DNA of 64,000 bases, taken from the NCBI RefSeq assembly GCF_020687825.1, contig NZ_JAJEWP010000008.1:1-64000 (forward strand), read 5' to 3'. Shown one piece after another: positions 25,783 through 34,623 of this stretch. The DNA comes from Fluctibacter halophilus. Lineage in GTDB: Bacteria > Pseudomonadota > Gammaproteobacteria > Enterobacterales > Alteromonadaceae. A model generated the notes under the pieces. That model was not told the DNA's origin, ran no database searches, and worked only from the letters and a program-made list of their open reading frames with translations. Made by a program: the position numbers and the translations under genes. How positions within the stretch are numbered: position 1 is the stretch's first letter; each line of letters starts with the position of its first letter.

Positions 25783-27327
25783 GTGTTTATACCCAAAATT
25801 TTGCTGAAACAACTGTATACCCACGGCAGCCTGAGCAGTGTGCCTGGCGGGGTCAAATTCCTGCTCAAAAACCGACTCAAAGACGCCACATTGAAGCGAG
25901 TCAATAAGATCATTCTGGATGGGCGTGAAGTGCCGGCGGAAAAGATCAGTGTGCAGATCAGTCCCGATCACATGATGCCGCTTACCGAGCTCAATGACGG
26001 TGATGACCTACCCTTTCCGTTGCGGGCCAGTGTTGGCATCATTTTGCACGTTGAGCATGGTCCCGAGCAGCAAAAATCTTGCATTGAAATCAGCTTTGAA
26101 GCAACGCCGTTTGGCAAGCTCAGTTTTGCGGTGGAAGATGTACTGACGGAACCCACAGAGGATGACAGCAAAATTCCCCGGGACCCGATGGACGACTACG
26201 GTGAAAAGGTGATTGCTGAACGCCAGCGGTATTTTGAGCAGTACACCGGTGGTACCGTCAATCATGTTGGCAAGTACTCCATTGATCCCCAGACCCTGAA
26301 AGGCAATATCGAGAACTTTATCGGTGTAGCGCAGGTGCCGATGGGCCTGGCTGGGCCTGTGATTGTGCACGGTGAACATGCCAAAGGTGAGTTCCTGGTG
26401 CCGTTAGCGACCACCGAAGGAACACTGGTGGCTTCGTACAACCGTGGAATTAAGCTGCTCAACATGAACGGCGGTGCAAAAGTCACCGTGGTCGAAGACG
26501 CCATGCAGCGCGCGCCGGTTTTTGTGTTCGAGGATGCCCGCGGGGCGAGGGATTTTGTCCAGTGGGTGGATGAAAACATTGAACAAATTCGTGAAGAAGC
26601 CGAAGCCACGTCGACGGTGGCCAAGCTGACGTACATTGACCGGATCCTGTCGAACAAATTTGCTTACCTGCGCTTTAACTACAAAACCGGTGATGCAGCC
26701 GGGCAGAACATGGTCGGTCGGGCTACGTTTGCGGCCTGCGGCTGGATATTGGATCACTATCCGGGGATCAAGAATTTCTATCTGGAATCCAATCTGGCGA
26801 CGGATAAGAAAGCGTCACAGATCAACATTATGCGGACGCGGGGTAAGCGGGTCATCGCTGAGGCGACCATTAAGCGAGAGCATTTGCTCAATGTCATGCG
26901 TGTTGAACCCAAACAGATTGATTATCACGGTCGCGTTGCCGCCGTGGGGTCATTTTTATCGGGTGTGAATAACACCGGCTTGCATTCACCCAATGGCATC
27001 ACCGCGATGTTCATTGCCACCGGCCAAGACGTGGCGAATGTGTCGGAGTCGTCTGCCGGCATTCTGTATTCCGAACTGACCGACGAAGGTGATCTGTACT
27101 TGTCGCTGACCATTCCTTCATTGATCGTGGCGACCTATGGCGGCGGTACGGGTATTGGTACCCAGCGGGAGTGTCTGGAGTTGATGGACTGTTACGGCCG
27201 TGACCGGGTGTTGAAATTTGCCGAAATTGTCGGTGCTGTGGCGCTGGCCGGAGAAATCTCCCTGGCGTCGGCGATTTCATCATCAGACTGGGTTTCATCC
27301 CACGAGGCGTACGGTCGCAACCGTTAG
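25783..27327 (+). CDS. HMG-CoA reductase, class I type
   Basis: A 514-residue enzyme that reduces HMG-CoA to mevalonate with NADPH. All catalytic residues appear: Glu in ATTEGTL (212), Lys in TDKKASQIN (342-343), Asp in GQDVAN (416) and His in SSHEAYGRN (507). The reductase part starts near residue 135; the first 130 residues are an extension I do not recognise, lacking membrane helices. A GTG start with AGGAGAG before it begins the frame. Gammaproteobacteria usually make isoprenoids by the MEP route, so this gene is unusual; no other mevalonate-pathway gene is nearby. It ends at a strong bidirectional terminator. Confidence 0.93.
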   Translation: MFIPKILLKQLYTHGSLSSVPGGVKFLLKNRLKDATLKRVNKIILDGREVPAEKISVQISPDHMMPLTELNDGDDLPFPLRASVGIILHVEHGPEQQKSCIEISFEATPFGKLSFAVEDVLTEPTEDDSKIPRDPMDDYGEKVIAERQRYFEQYTGGTVNHVGKYSIDPQTLKGNIENFIGVAQVPMGLAGPVIVHGEHAKGEFLVPLATTEGTLVASYNRGIKLLNMNGGAKVTVVEDAMQRAPVFVFEDARGARDFVQWVDENIEQIREEAEATSTVAKLTYIDRILSNKFAYLRFNYKTGDAAGQNMVGRATFAACGWILDHYPGIKNFYLESNLATDKKASQINIMRTRGKRVIAEATIKREHLLNVMRVEPKQIDYHGRVAAVGSFLSGVNNTGLHSPNGITAMFIATGQDVANVSESSAGILYSELTDEGDLYLSLTIPSLIVATYGGGTGIGTQRECLELMDCYGRDRVLKFAEIVGAVALAGEISLASAISSSDWVSSHEAYGRNR

Positions 27328-27341
27328 GTCTGTGAAGGGGA

Positions 27342-27371
27342 TAAAAAAAGGGCGCTTGAAGCGCCCTTTTT
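27342..27371. terminator. Bidirectional terminator between HMGR and amidohydrolase
   Basis: Stem GGGCGC / GCGCCC with a run of A on the left and TTTTT on the right. It can serve both convergent genes. Confidence 0.9.
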
Positions 27372-27392
27372 ATTGCAATTGCTGCAACGGTT

Positions 27393-30300
27393 TTAGTTGT
27401 GTACCCAATGATGCTTGTGGGATTTCGCATCGATGTACTGTTGTGTTTCCGACGGCATGTACAGCGCGTTGTCCTGTTCGAAGAACAAGGGGGCACGGCG
27501 ATGCTTGGCACCCACTTCGTTCATGGTCGCGGCGTCATATACCCGACCGTTGATCACGGTGTAGGTGACGTATTCACTGCGACGTAAGTCGGTCAGTACG
27601 TCTCCGTCAATCACCACCAGATCAGCCAGCTTGCCGGACTCGATACTCCCGATACTGTGATCCATACCGAGGTGTCTGGCGCCATCAATGGTACCGCCGC
27701 GTAAGGCTTCCCAGGCCGTGAAGCCACCCTGTTGCATGATCCATAACTCCCAATGAGCGGCCAGACCTTCACGCTGACCATGGGCACCAATGTGAACGCC
27801 TACACCTTTGTCGCGCAGGGTTTTTGCGTAACTGGCGACATTCACGTGGTTGTACTGATTATCCGGCGCGGTAGGACGACGAATGGCACGACCATCCAAC
27901 AGGAAGGAAGGGGTGTAACGGGTCAGGCGCGGGTTTTTCCACACTTCAGTGCGATCGTACCAGTATTCTTCACCCATCATGCCGCCGTAGGAGACAACAA
28001 AGGTCGGTGTATAACCGAAATCGGTAGCCGCCCACAACTGCGTGACATCATTGTAGCCTTTGGCGATCGGCAGGGAGTGTTCCAGGCCGGTATGACCATC
28101 GACCATCATGGTCAGGTTTTGCATCAGCTTACCGCCGCCCTCAGGGACAACCATCAACTCCAGCTCCCGCGCTGCAGCCAGAACCTGCTGTCGTTGGTCG
28201 CGACGGGGTTGGTTGTAGCTCTTGACGGAGATGGCACCGACATCTTTAAGACGTTGCAGATGGAAAAGTGCATCGTCGTAGTTGTTGATGATGGCCTTAT
28301 AGCCCAGGGCTTCCGCACCATACAGTATGGTACCGGTTGAGAAGATGCGCGGAGCGACAAGTTCACCGGCTTTTTGCAGCTCACTGGCGGCGAAAATTTC
28401 GGTGGTATCGTTTGAGGGGTCATGGATTGTGGTGACACCAAATGCCAGATTGGACAACTGGCTCCAGTTTTGATCCGGAATGATTTCGTAGGAGCCCATG
28501 GCACCATGCGCGTGGGCATCGATCAATCCAGGGATCACGGTTTTGCCACTTACATCAATGATCTGAGCCTTTTCGGGCACTTCGACTTCACCTTGGGCAC
28601 CAACGGCAACGATACGATTGTCCTTGATCACAACAACGCCGTTTTCAATGACTTCCTGGGTGTTGTCTGCATCGCGCATGGTGACCACTTTGCCGCCAAC
28701 CAATGCTTTGTAACCGCTAGGTTTGTCAGACGGGCGCTTAAACGACAGATCCAGACCTTCCTTCAACGGCTCAGGCAAGGTTTCCGGCGCGCCGGGCATA
28801 AACGCGAAGGCCTCTGTTAACGGACGTTCGAAGAAATAGGGACCGTGATACCAGCTCAAGCGCTGGCTGTCGGCAGACCATGTCAGGTACTCGCCGGCAC
28901 GACTGGAGACCTGCCGGACAGGATAAGCGGTGGTGTCAGGACCGATATTGACGCGCTTGCCGATGGTTGGAAAACGGGCAACGTAGGCATTGTACTGATG
29001 CACAAACGCAACCCATTTACCGTCGGGCGATACGCGGTATTCACTGACCTTGTCGGCACCGTACAGGTGTTCCCGTTGATCGTTGCCTTGCAGGTTAACA
29101 CTCACCAATTGGGTTTCGGGATAGTCTGAGCCGGACACACTGGTGGTGAAATAGACCCGCTCGTCATCGGCTGAAAAATGCGGAGCCGAGCCACTTTGTG
29201 CTATGCGGGTTGCTTGTTTGGATTTTACATCCACCACATACAGCCCGGGGTCGACTGACCATTTGGGACTGAGCAGGTAACCACCGGTGACTTTGCGATA
29301 GGCGATTTTGGAACCGTCGTTGGAAAAACTCGGCTCAATGTAGTGACCCGGATGCTCGGTAACGACTTTCCCTTTGCCGCCGCGGGCAGACACCATGCGC
29401 ACACTGCCTAGTGCCTGATCGTTCCAGGTGGTGTAAACAATGTACTTGCCGTCGTTGGAATAGCGGGGGTAGTACTCATCGTGGTCGTCTTGTTTGGTCA
29501 GACGTCGTGTCTTACCGCTGTCAACATCACGTACGTAAAGCTTACCCAACGCCTGGAAAACAAGTGATTCACCATCGGGTGACTTTTGCGCCCAGCGGAT
29601 CATCTTGACGTCAAAATCATCTGGAGCTACATCGACCTGATGGCGCACAGCGTCAGCGTATTGCATGGTCGTTTCAACATTCACCGCCAGTGTTGTCAGT
29701 TGCTGGTTGTTGACGTCGATACGGTGAAATTTACCACCGGTCCAGAACACAATTGCTTTGTTGTCCGGGGTCCAGTCAAAATAGGCAAAATAGCCTTCTG
29801 AACCGAATCCCTCCTGCATGTCGCGCTCAAGGTGTTGGTAGATAACCCGTTCTACGCCGGTTTCCAGATCTTTGACAAACAGCGCAGTGCGGTCTTTGAT
29901 GCGACGAATAAAGGCCAGTGACTTTCCATCCGGTGAAGGCGTCGGTACGACAGAACCACCGGTACCACTCACAAAGGTTTGTTCTTCCCCGGTGGCCAGT
30001 TCATAACGGGTAATGGCAAAGATTTCCTTGAGTGGATCTCGGTTGTAGTTGAATCGCGAGCTGCCCGTGACATCGGTGGTAAAATACAGGTATTTTCCGT
30101 CAGGTGAGAACGCCGGATCAGCGATGTTGTTCTGTTCGACATTACCGTGCGGGCGCGCTTTGATTTGCAGGCCATCCCCACCACTGATGTGATACATCCA
30201 AATTTCGCCGGCTGGAATACTGCGGCTCGACATGATGCCTTTCATGACCGCGATGTATTGTCCGTCAGGACTCCAACTGGGGGAATGGATCAGGTTATTT

Positions 30301-30731
30301 TTTTCGGTGGTGATTTGGGTGGGGTTGCTACCGTCGATATCCATTACCCACAGGTTGGATAAGCCATCCCGATCCGAAATGAAAGCGATCTTCTTGCCGT
30401 CAGGACTGACGGTAGGATGAAGATTCCAGGCAAAATCCTGGGTCAGGGCTTTTGCGTCACCGCCGTTGGCATCGACCACGAAAATGTTGCCCAACATATC
30501 AAACACCATCTGCTCACCGTCGGGCGTGATATCGAGGCTGGACCAGGTGATTTCATCGGTTTTGATCGTCAAATCATGCAACGGGAAAGGCGGGGCTGTG
30601 ATGTCCCATTCTGGTTTAGAATCTGTGTCGTCTTCAGACTGAGCTAAGACGGGGGATGCAATCGTCAGTGCGCAACTGGCAGTGCCGATCAGCAGCCCGT
30701 TTCGCAGGATGCGTTGTAGCTGAGTAACCAT
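27393..30731 (-). CDS. Exported propeller-amidohydrolase fusion
   Basis: A 1112-residue exported protein. After a signal peptide (about residues 8-30) come many TolB/PD40-like propeller units (SPDGKKIAFISDRDGLSNLW, TPSPDGKSLAFIRR, SPDGESLVFQALGK, about 60-640), then an amidohydrolase domain (about 690-1080). Its metal-site motifs include DAHAHGAMGS, a candidate bridging Lys in ISVKSYNQP, HTGLEHS, HIGAHGQ and IESGKLADLVVIDGD. This resembles the family of secreted imidazolonepropionase-like enzymes with a gating propeller, likely cleaving peptides or cyclic amides. The substrate is unknown. It stands alone, with its terminator shared with the convergent gene. Confidence 0.9.
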   Translation of the reverse strand: MVTQLQRILRNGLLIGTASCALTIASPVLAQSEDDTDSKPEWDITAPPFPLHDLTIKTDEITWSSLDITPDGEQMVFDMLGNIFVVDANGGDAKALTQDFAWNLHPTVSPDGKKIAFISDRDGLSNLWVMDIDGSNPTQITTEKNNLIHSPSWSPDGQYIAVMKGIMSSRSIPAGEIWMYHISGGDGLQIKARPHGNVEQNNIADPAFSPDGKYLYFTTDVTGSSRFNYNRDPLKEIFAITRYELATGEEQTFVSGTGGSVVPTPSPDGKSLAFIRRIKDRTALFVKDLETGVERVIYQHLERDMQEGFGSEGYFAYFDWTPDNKAIVFWTGGKFHRIDVNNQQLTTLAVNVETTMQYADAVRHQVDVAPDDFDVKMIRWAQKSPDGESLVFQALGKLYVRDVDSGKTRRLTKQDDHDEYYPRYSNDGKYIVYTTWNDQALGSVRMVSARGGKGKVVTEHPGHYIEPSFSNDGSKIAYRKVTGGYLLSPKWSVDPGLYVVDVKSKQATRIAQSGSAPHFSADDERVYFTTSVSGSDYPETQLVSVNLQGNDQREHLYGADKVSEYRVSPDGKWVAFVHQYNAYVARFPTIGKRVNIGPDTTAYPVRQVSSRAGEYLTWSADSQRLSWYHGPYFFERPLTEAFAFMPGAPETLPEPLKEGLDLSFKRPSDKPSGYKALVGGKVVTMRDADNTQEVIENGVVVIKDNRIVAVGAQGEVEVPEKAQIIDVSGKTVIPGLIDAHAHGAMGSYEIIPDQNWSQLSNLAFGVTTIHDPSNDTTEIFAASELQKAGELVAPRIFSTGTILYGAEALGYKAIINNYDDALFHLQRLKDVGAISVKSYNQPRRDQRQQVLAAARELELMVVPEGGGKLMQNLTMMVDGHTGLEHSLPIAKGYNDVTQLWAATDFGYTPTFVVSYGGMMGEEYWYDRTEVWKNPRLTRYTPSFLLDGRAIRRPTAPDNQYNHVNVASYAKTLRDKGVGVHIGAHGQREGLAAHWELWIMQQGGFTAWEALRGGTIDGARHLGMDHSIGSIESGKLADLVVIDGDVLTDLRRSEYVTYTVINGRVYDAATMNEVGAKHRRAPLFFEQDNALYMPSETQQYIDAKSHKHHWVHN

Positions 30732-30855
30732 GACAATTTCCTGAGAGTTTGTGTTTGTTGTTATGCATCAATACGGTCGGTAAATAACATCGAACGAGCA
30801 TTGATTATTGATTTTCCAAACCACTATACGTGATAACTGTGCGGATGTGATCAGA

Positions 30856-31836
30856 TCAGGGTATCGGATGTCTGGGTGGTGGGGTGAGTTGCGCTGAGTG
30901 GTTGATTTCCGGCGATGAATGACAGCTACCAGTGACGTTGGTCAACAGGTCAAAAAGCGCTTCAGTGATGGGGAAACCGGTTTGACGCTCAAAGCCAATG
31001 AACATAGGGCTGGGATTGATTTCCAGGAAGTAATAGTCGCCGTCATCACTGAGACGCCAATCAATGCCTCCCCACACCATTCCCAGTGAGTCAGCCAGCG
31101 AGAGCGCTAATCGAGCCATTTTGTCAGGCAGTGTCACGGGCACAATTCTGGCGTCGGGGTCCTGGCGATAGTCGATGGTTGTGGCACGAATCTCTGCGCT
31201 GAAATGCCGCTGTCCCACCACATAGGTGCGGACGTTTGTGCCGGGAATGTATTGCTGCACGGTGACCGGGGCATAGCGAAGCACTCGCTCAAGGTGACCA
31301 TTATTGACATGGTGAGGGGTGAGCGGTGCAGCATGATCTCCGCCAAACACGGGTTTGAAAATACACGGAAATTGTCGCGCCAGGGATACAATGGCAGCTG
31401 GCTGATTGCCAGTGTACGTTTTCGGGATCAGAGCACCGAGGGCTTGCGCTACCGCCATTTGGCGAGGCTTGACCCGGTGGGCGTGAATCGCCGCGTACGA
31501 ATTCACCCAAAAGATGCCATCCCATTGGAACCAGGTTTTCAGCATGGCACTGCAATCCGCCAGGGCGATGCCTTGCTGCTGAGGTTGCAGTGACGGTGCC
31601 AGTGCGTGGGGCTCCAGAGAGCTCCAGAAAGCGCTGTGGATATCCTCAAACCCTACATGTTTTCCGTTGATGTTCAGCCAGCCTTGTTGAGGAGCGGTTG
31701 ACCAACTGATCTGGTCGCGATGAGGGAACGCCGCCGCGTCGAACAAATGAACGAGCCATCCGCGTTTTTTGCAGTAGTTGGCGAGGTGGTGGGCATGGTA
31801 GTCACGCTCACTGCCCAAAATAATGCTACAGGTCAT
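30856..31836 (-). CDS. ATP-grasp peptide ligase (graspetide type)
   Basis: A 326-residue ATP-grasp enzyme related to the MdnC/MvdD group that forms ester or amide links between side chains of a RiPP precursor. Family motifs include RVKPRQMAVAQALGALIPKT, the lysine in CIFKPVFGGDH (161), VQQYIPGTNVRTYVVG, GGIDWRL and the Mg-binding FLEINPSPMFIGFERQTGFPI (E272, N274). The last 30 residues are Pro- and His-rich and probably disordered. Chosen start is the ATG at 31836, one codon into the frame. It follows the peptide gene after an attenuator hairpin on the same strand. General glutamate ligases (RimK) are the other possibility, but the context favours peptide maturation. Confidence 0.85.
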   Translation of the reverse strand: MTCSIILGSERDYHAHHLANYCKKRGWLVHLFDAAAFPHRDQISWSTAPQQGWLNINGKHVGFEDIHSAFWSSLEPHALAPSLQPQQQGIALADCSAMLKTWFQWDGIFWVNSYAAIHAHRVKPRQMAVAQALGALIPKTYTGNQPAAIVSLARQFPCIFKPVFGGDHAAPLTPHHVNNGHLERVLRYAPVTVQQYIPGTNVRTYVVGQRHFSAEIRATTIDYRQDPDARIVPVTLPDKMARLALSLADSLGMVWGGIDWRLSDDGDYYFLEINPSPMFIGFERQTGFPITEALFDLLTNVTGSCHSSPEINHSAQLTPPPRHPIP

Positions 31837-31849
31837 CAATTGTCATCCG

Positions 31850-31875
31850 AAAAAAAGGCAGACCTATGCCTGCCT
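31850..31875 (-). terminator. Attenuator between precursor and ligase genes
   Basis: On the minus strand the stem AGGCAG / CTGCCT with an 8-base loop is followed by TTTTTTT. It begins about 8 bases after the precursor stop. It would stop most transcripts while letting a fraction through to the ligase. Confidence 0.82.
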
Positions 31876-31882
31876 TGGCTAA

Positions 31883-32074
31883 TCATTCATAGGGGTAGCG
31901 AAACCCACCTTCTTCACCCATCGCCATGGTTGAACCAACCGGTGGCTTGATGATGGGCTCGGGCGGAGATTGCTCAGACAGCGGGGGAGATGTTTTTGGC
32001 ACCAGTGCGCCGCCTTGAATGGCCGTTGTTTGATGATCTTCCATCGGTGTAAAGTGTGAAAAAGGGTGTGACAT
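31883..32074 (-). CDS. Graspetide precursor peptide
   Basis: A 63-residue peptide with AAGGAG seven bases before its ATG. A leader of 22 residues ends in the double glycine of TTAIQGG, a site for C39-type proteases such as the neighbouring exporter. The leader contains HPFSHFTPMED, which recalls the ligase-binding Pro-Phe-...-Phe motif of microviridin leaders. The 41-residue core begins ALVPKTSPP, runs through a Pro-rich spacer and ends GSTMAMGEEGGFRYPYE. Ser48-Thr49 and Glu54-Glu55 have the spacing (T/S)T-x4-EE of plesiocin-type graspetides, suggesting two nested ester links. The FRYPYE tail recalls the R/K-YP stretch of marinostatin and microviridin. The product itself is inferred. Confidence 0.78.
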   Translation of the reverse strand: MSHPFSHFTPMEDHQTTAIQGGALVPKTSPPLSEQSPPEPIIKPPVGSTMAMGEEGGFRYPYE

Positions 32075-32210
32075 GGTCGACTCCTTGTCGTGGTTTAAAT
32101 GTCCTTGCAATCGGTTGATTGCCACATTAAGCCTAGTCAATCAATGCGCCGTTGACACTGGACATTGGATGGGATTTGGGGCGCGACCGGTGTCTCACCC
32201 CATGTACAAC

Positions 32211-32435
32211 TCAGGCATTTTCAAATCGTTGCCGAGCGAACAACGTTATCAGCATCTTTCGATTGGACACCGCCAGCTTGCGAAAAATGTTAGTGCAGTG
32301 AAACTTAACCGTACGTTCGCTGATAAACAGTTGGTCAGCAATCGATCGGTTACTGAGTCCTTCAGAGACTTTATTGGCCACCTGCCATTCACGTTTAGAC
32401 AACGCGTCCTGGTGAGTCAGTTGTTGGGTTTTCAT
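32211..32435 (-). CDS. Stand-alone LuxR/GerE-type regulator
   Basis: A 74-residue protein made only of the LuxR-type helix-turn-helix (LSKREWQVANKVSEGLSNRS, IADQLFISERTVKFHCTNIFRKL). No sensory domain is attached, as in GerE. AGGA lies eight bases before the ATG, and the start is only four bases after the exporter's stop, so the two are co-translated. It lies upstream of the peptide gene on the same strand with about 136 bases between, and probably controls peptide expression from that gap. The signal is unknown. Confidence 0.88.
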   Translation of the reverse strand: MKTQQLTHQDALSKREWQVANKVSEGLSNRSIADQLFISERTVKFHCTNIFRKLAVSNRKMLITLFARQRFENA

Positions 32436-32439
32436 AGCT

Positions 32440-34620
32440 TTATCCTTGCGTTAGTGATGGTTGAGGTACTGCGTTTTTCACAACCTGGGTGACATCTGTC
32501 AGCCGACCATTCTCGAGGCGCAAAATCCGTTGTGCGAGGGCCAGGGAGTGAGGTCGGTGGGCAATGATCACCCGGGTCATTGAAAGGGTTGCTACCAGGC
32601 TGTTGATATGGTTTTCACAGCCGATGTCGAGGTGACTTGTCGCTTCATCGAGGAACAGGATGTCCGGCTTGCGGTAAAGGGCCCGAGCCAACAAAAGCCG
32701 CTGTTTCTGACCGCCACTGAGGTGACTGCCCAGATCCCCTATCAGGGTGTGATAGCCAAGGGGCATGGTAAGAATATCCTGTTCAATCTGCGCCAACCGG
32801 GCGCACTCATGGGCCCGCTCTATGTCTATAGTGGTTTCGCCAAAGCCGATGTTTTCGAGCACCGAACCGCTTAGCAAGGTGTCATCCTGGAGTACCGCTG
32901 CGACGCGTTGCCGGTAGCCTGGTTGTTGGCGAATGTCGGTACCGTTAAATAAAATGTCGCCGCTGTCCTGCCTGAGCAGTCCCAATAAACATTTCAGCAG
33001 TGTTGATTTACCACAACCGCTGGTGCCGGTGATGGCGATGGTTTGGCCGGGCTCAATGTCAAAGGACAACTGGTCAAGGAGCGGGGAGGTTGCACCCGGG
33101 TAGCAAAAGGTCAGTGCACGTACACACAATCCACCGGGGGTAGCCCGGCCATCACAGGGAACGCCGGCGGCGGCTTGTTCGCCAATCGCTTCGTGCGGGG
33201 TGGATAAAATGTCGGCCAGACGTTCAAAGTGCAGACGTAACATCAGGAAGGTCAACCATTGTTGTATCAGGCCTTCGCTGGCGTGGGTAAAGCGCTGTTT
33301 GTAGGCAACGAACGCAAACAGCATGCCGACCGATAACTGACCTTGTAACACCGCACTTGCCCCCAGGAAAATGACCAACACGTTTGTCAGCCCGGACAGC
33401 AAGCCGTAACTGGTATCAAACCAGAGGTTAAACAGGCCGAGACGGATTTGCTCGTTGGTGGCATTCACCCAACGATTAACCCAGTCATTTTGGCGTTGGA
33501 CTTCCAAACCAAACAGCTTGATTGCCTGCATCGAGCGAAGGGTTTCCATAAAATGGGTTTGTTCGCTTGCCTGGGCATTTAGCTGTTGCTCCGAGGTGCG
33601 TCGAAAGCGGGCGAAAGTTAGCAGTCTCACCAACAGGTACAGCAGCGACGAAAAGATCACGCAAGCTGTCAGTGTCGGCGCATACTGCCACATGACGAAC
33701 AAAGTCGTGATGGCGAGTAATCCGTCGACGATGACAGTCACCACGCCCTGGGCAAGCCAGTCTCTGACCTGATGCAAGGATTGAAATCGGGACATAATGT
33801 CGCCCAGATGGCGGGTGTGGAAAAACGACAGTGGTAGGTGCACCAGATGGATGAAAACCCGCTGAGACAGCAATACGCCAATCTGACTGGACATGCGCAG
33901 CACCACCCGTTGACGAACGTAGCGAGTGAGCAATTCAATCAGCAATAACAGCACAAACCCCAGGGTGAGCGCTTTGAGCCAGCCGACGTCGGCAAACACC
34001 AATACATCGTCCACAACCCACTGCAAATAGAGTGGTGAGACGATGGCAAGTGCCTGCAATATCAATGACAGTACGGCCATGATACCCAGTCCGGGTAGCA
34101 GGACTTTGGTATCTGGAAACAGTGAGGCCAAGGTGGTCTTGGCGACCGGCTGCTGTGCTGATTGAGGGACGGTTGGTGTCAGCTCTAATGCAATACCGGT
34201 AAACGCGGTGTTCAGGGTTTTGAGGTCAACCCATCGTTCACCCTGGGCAGGGTCATGGATCCACACGCCCCGTCGCTTGACCTGCTTCAGTACGACGAAG
34301 TGGTCAAGATCCCAGTGCAAAATGCACGGTAGACTCAGCTCATGGAGTTGTTCCAGTTCGAGCCGCATGGCTCTTCCTGCCAGGTTAAGCGATGCTGCTA
34401 CCTGTAAGACATCCTGCAAATTCATGCCTTGCGCGTGGTTGGGGTAGCGATGACGCAGGGTAAACAGATCGGTGAGGTGCTGGTGGTAATTTGCGATCAT
34501 CGTGATGCATGCCAGGCCGCACTCTCCGGTTTGTGATTGCAACAGGATTTCCAGTCGTCGACGTACCGAGAAAGACAGTCGATTGGTCGCCGGAAGCAAT
34601 GTCAGGTGAGTTGATGTCAT
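32440..34620 (-). CDS. C39-peptidase ABC exporter
   Basis: A 726-residue bacteriocin-type ABC transporter. An N-terminal C39 protease has an intact triad: Cys34 (GECGLACITM), His107 (DLDHFVVL) and Asp123 (HDPAQG). It is followed by a six-helix membrane domain (about 180-450) and an ATPase with Walker A (TGTSGCGKST), signature LSGGQKQR and Walker B ILFLDEATSHLD. Such proteins cut GG leaders and export the peptide through the inner membrane. The peptide gene 370 bases downstream has a GG leader. The start overlaps no gene but is three bases after the adaptor's stop, so the two are an operon. Confidence 0.95.
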   Translation of the reverse strand: MTSTHLTLLPATNRLSFSVRRRLEILLQSQTGECGLACITMIANYHQHLTDLFTLRHRYPNHAQGMNLQDVLQVAASLNLAGRAMRLELEQLHELSLPCILHWDLDHFVVLKQVKRRGVWIHDPAQGERWVDLKTLNTAFTGIALELTPTVPQSAQQPVAKTTLASLFPDTKVLLPGLGIMAVLSLILQALAIVSPLYLQWVVDDVLVFADVGWLKALTLGFVLLLLIELLTRYVRQRVVLRMSSQIGVLLSQRVFIHLVHLPLSFFHTRHLGDIMSRFQSLHQVRDWLAQGVVTVIVDGLLAITTLFVMWQYAPTLTACVIFSSLLYLLVRLLTFARFRRTSEQQLNAQASEQTHFMETLRSMQAIKLFGLEVQRQNDWVNRWVNATNEQIRLGLFNLWFDTSYGLLSGLTNVLVIFLGASAVLQGQLSVGMLFAFVAYKQRFTHASEGLIQQWLTFLMLRLHFERLADILSTPHEAIGEQAAAGVPCDGRATPGGLCVRALTFCYPGATSPLLDQLSFDIEPGQTIAITGTSGCGKSTLLKCLLGLLRQDSGDILFNGTDIRQQPGYRQRVAAVLQDDTLLSGSVLENIGFGETTIDIERAHECARLAQIEQDILTMPLGYHTLIGDLGSHLSGGQKQRLLLARALYRKPDILFLDEATSHLDIGCENHINSLVATLSMTRVIIAHRPHSLALAQRILRLENGRLTDVTQVVKNAVPQPSLTQG

Positions 34621-34623
34621 GGC

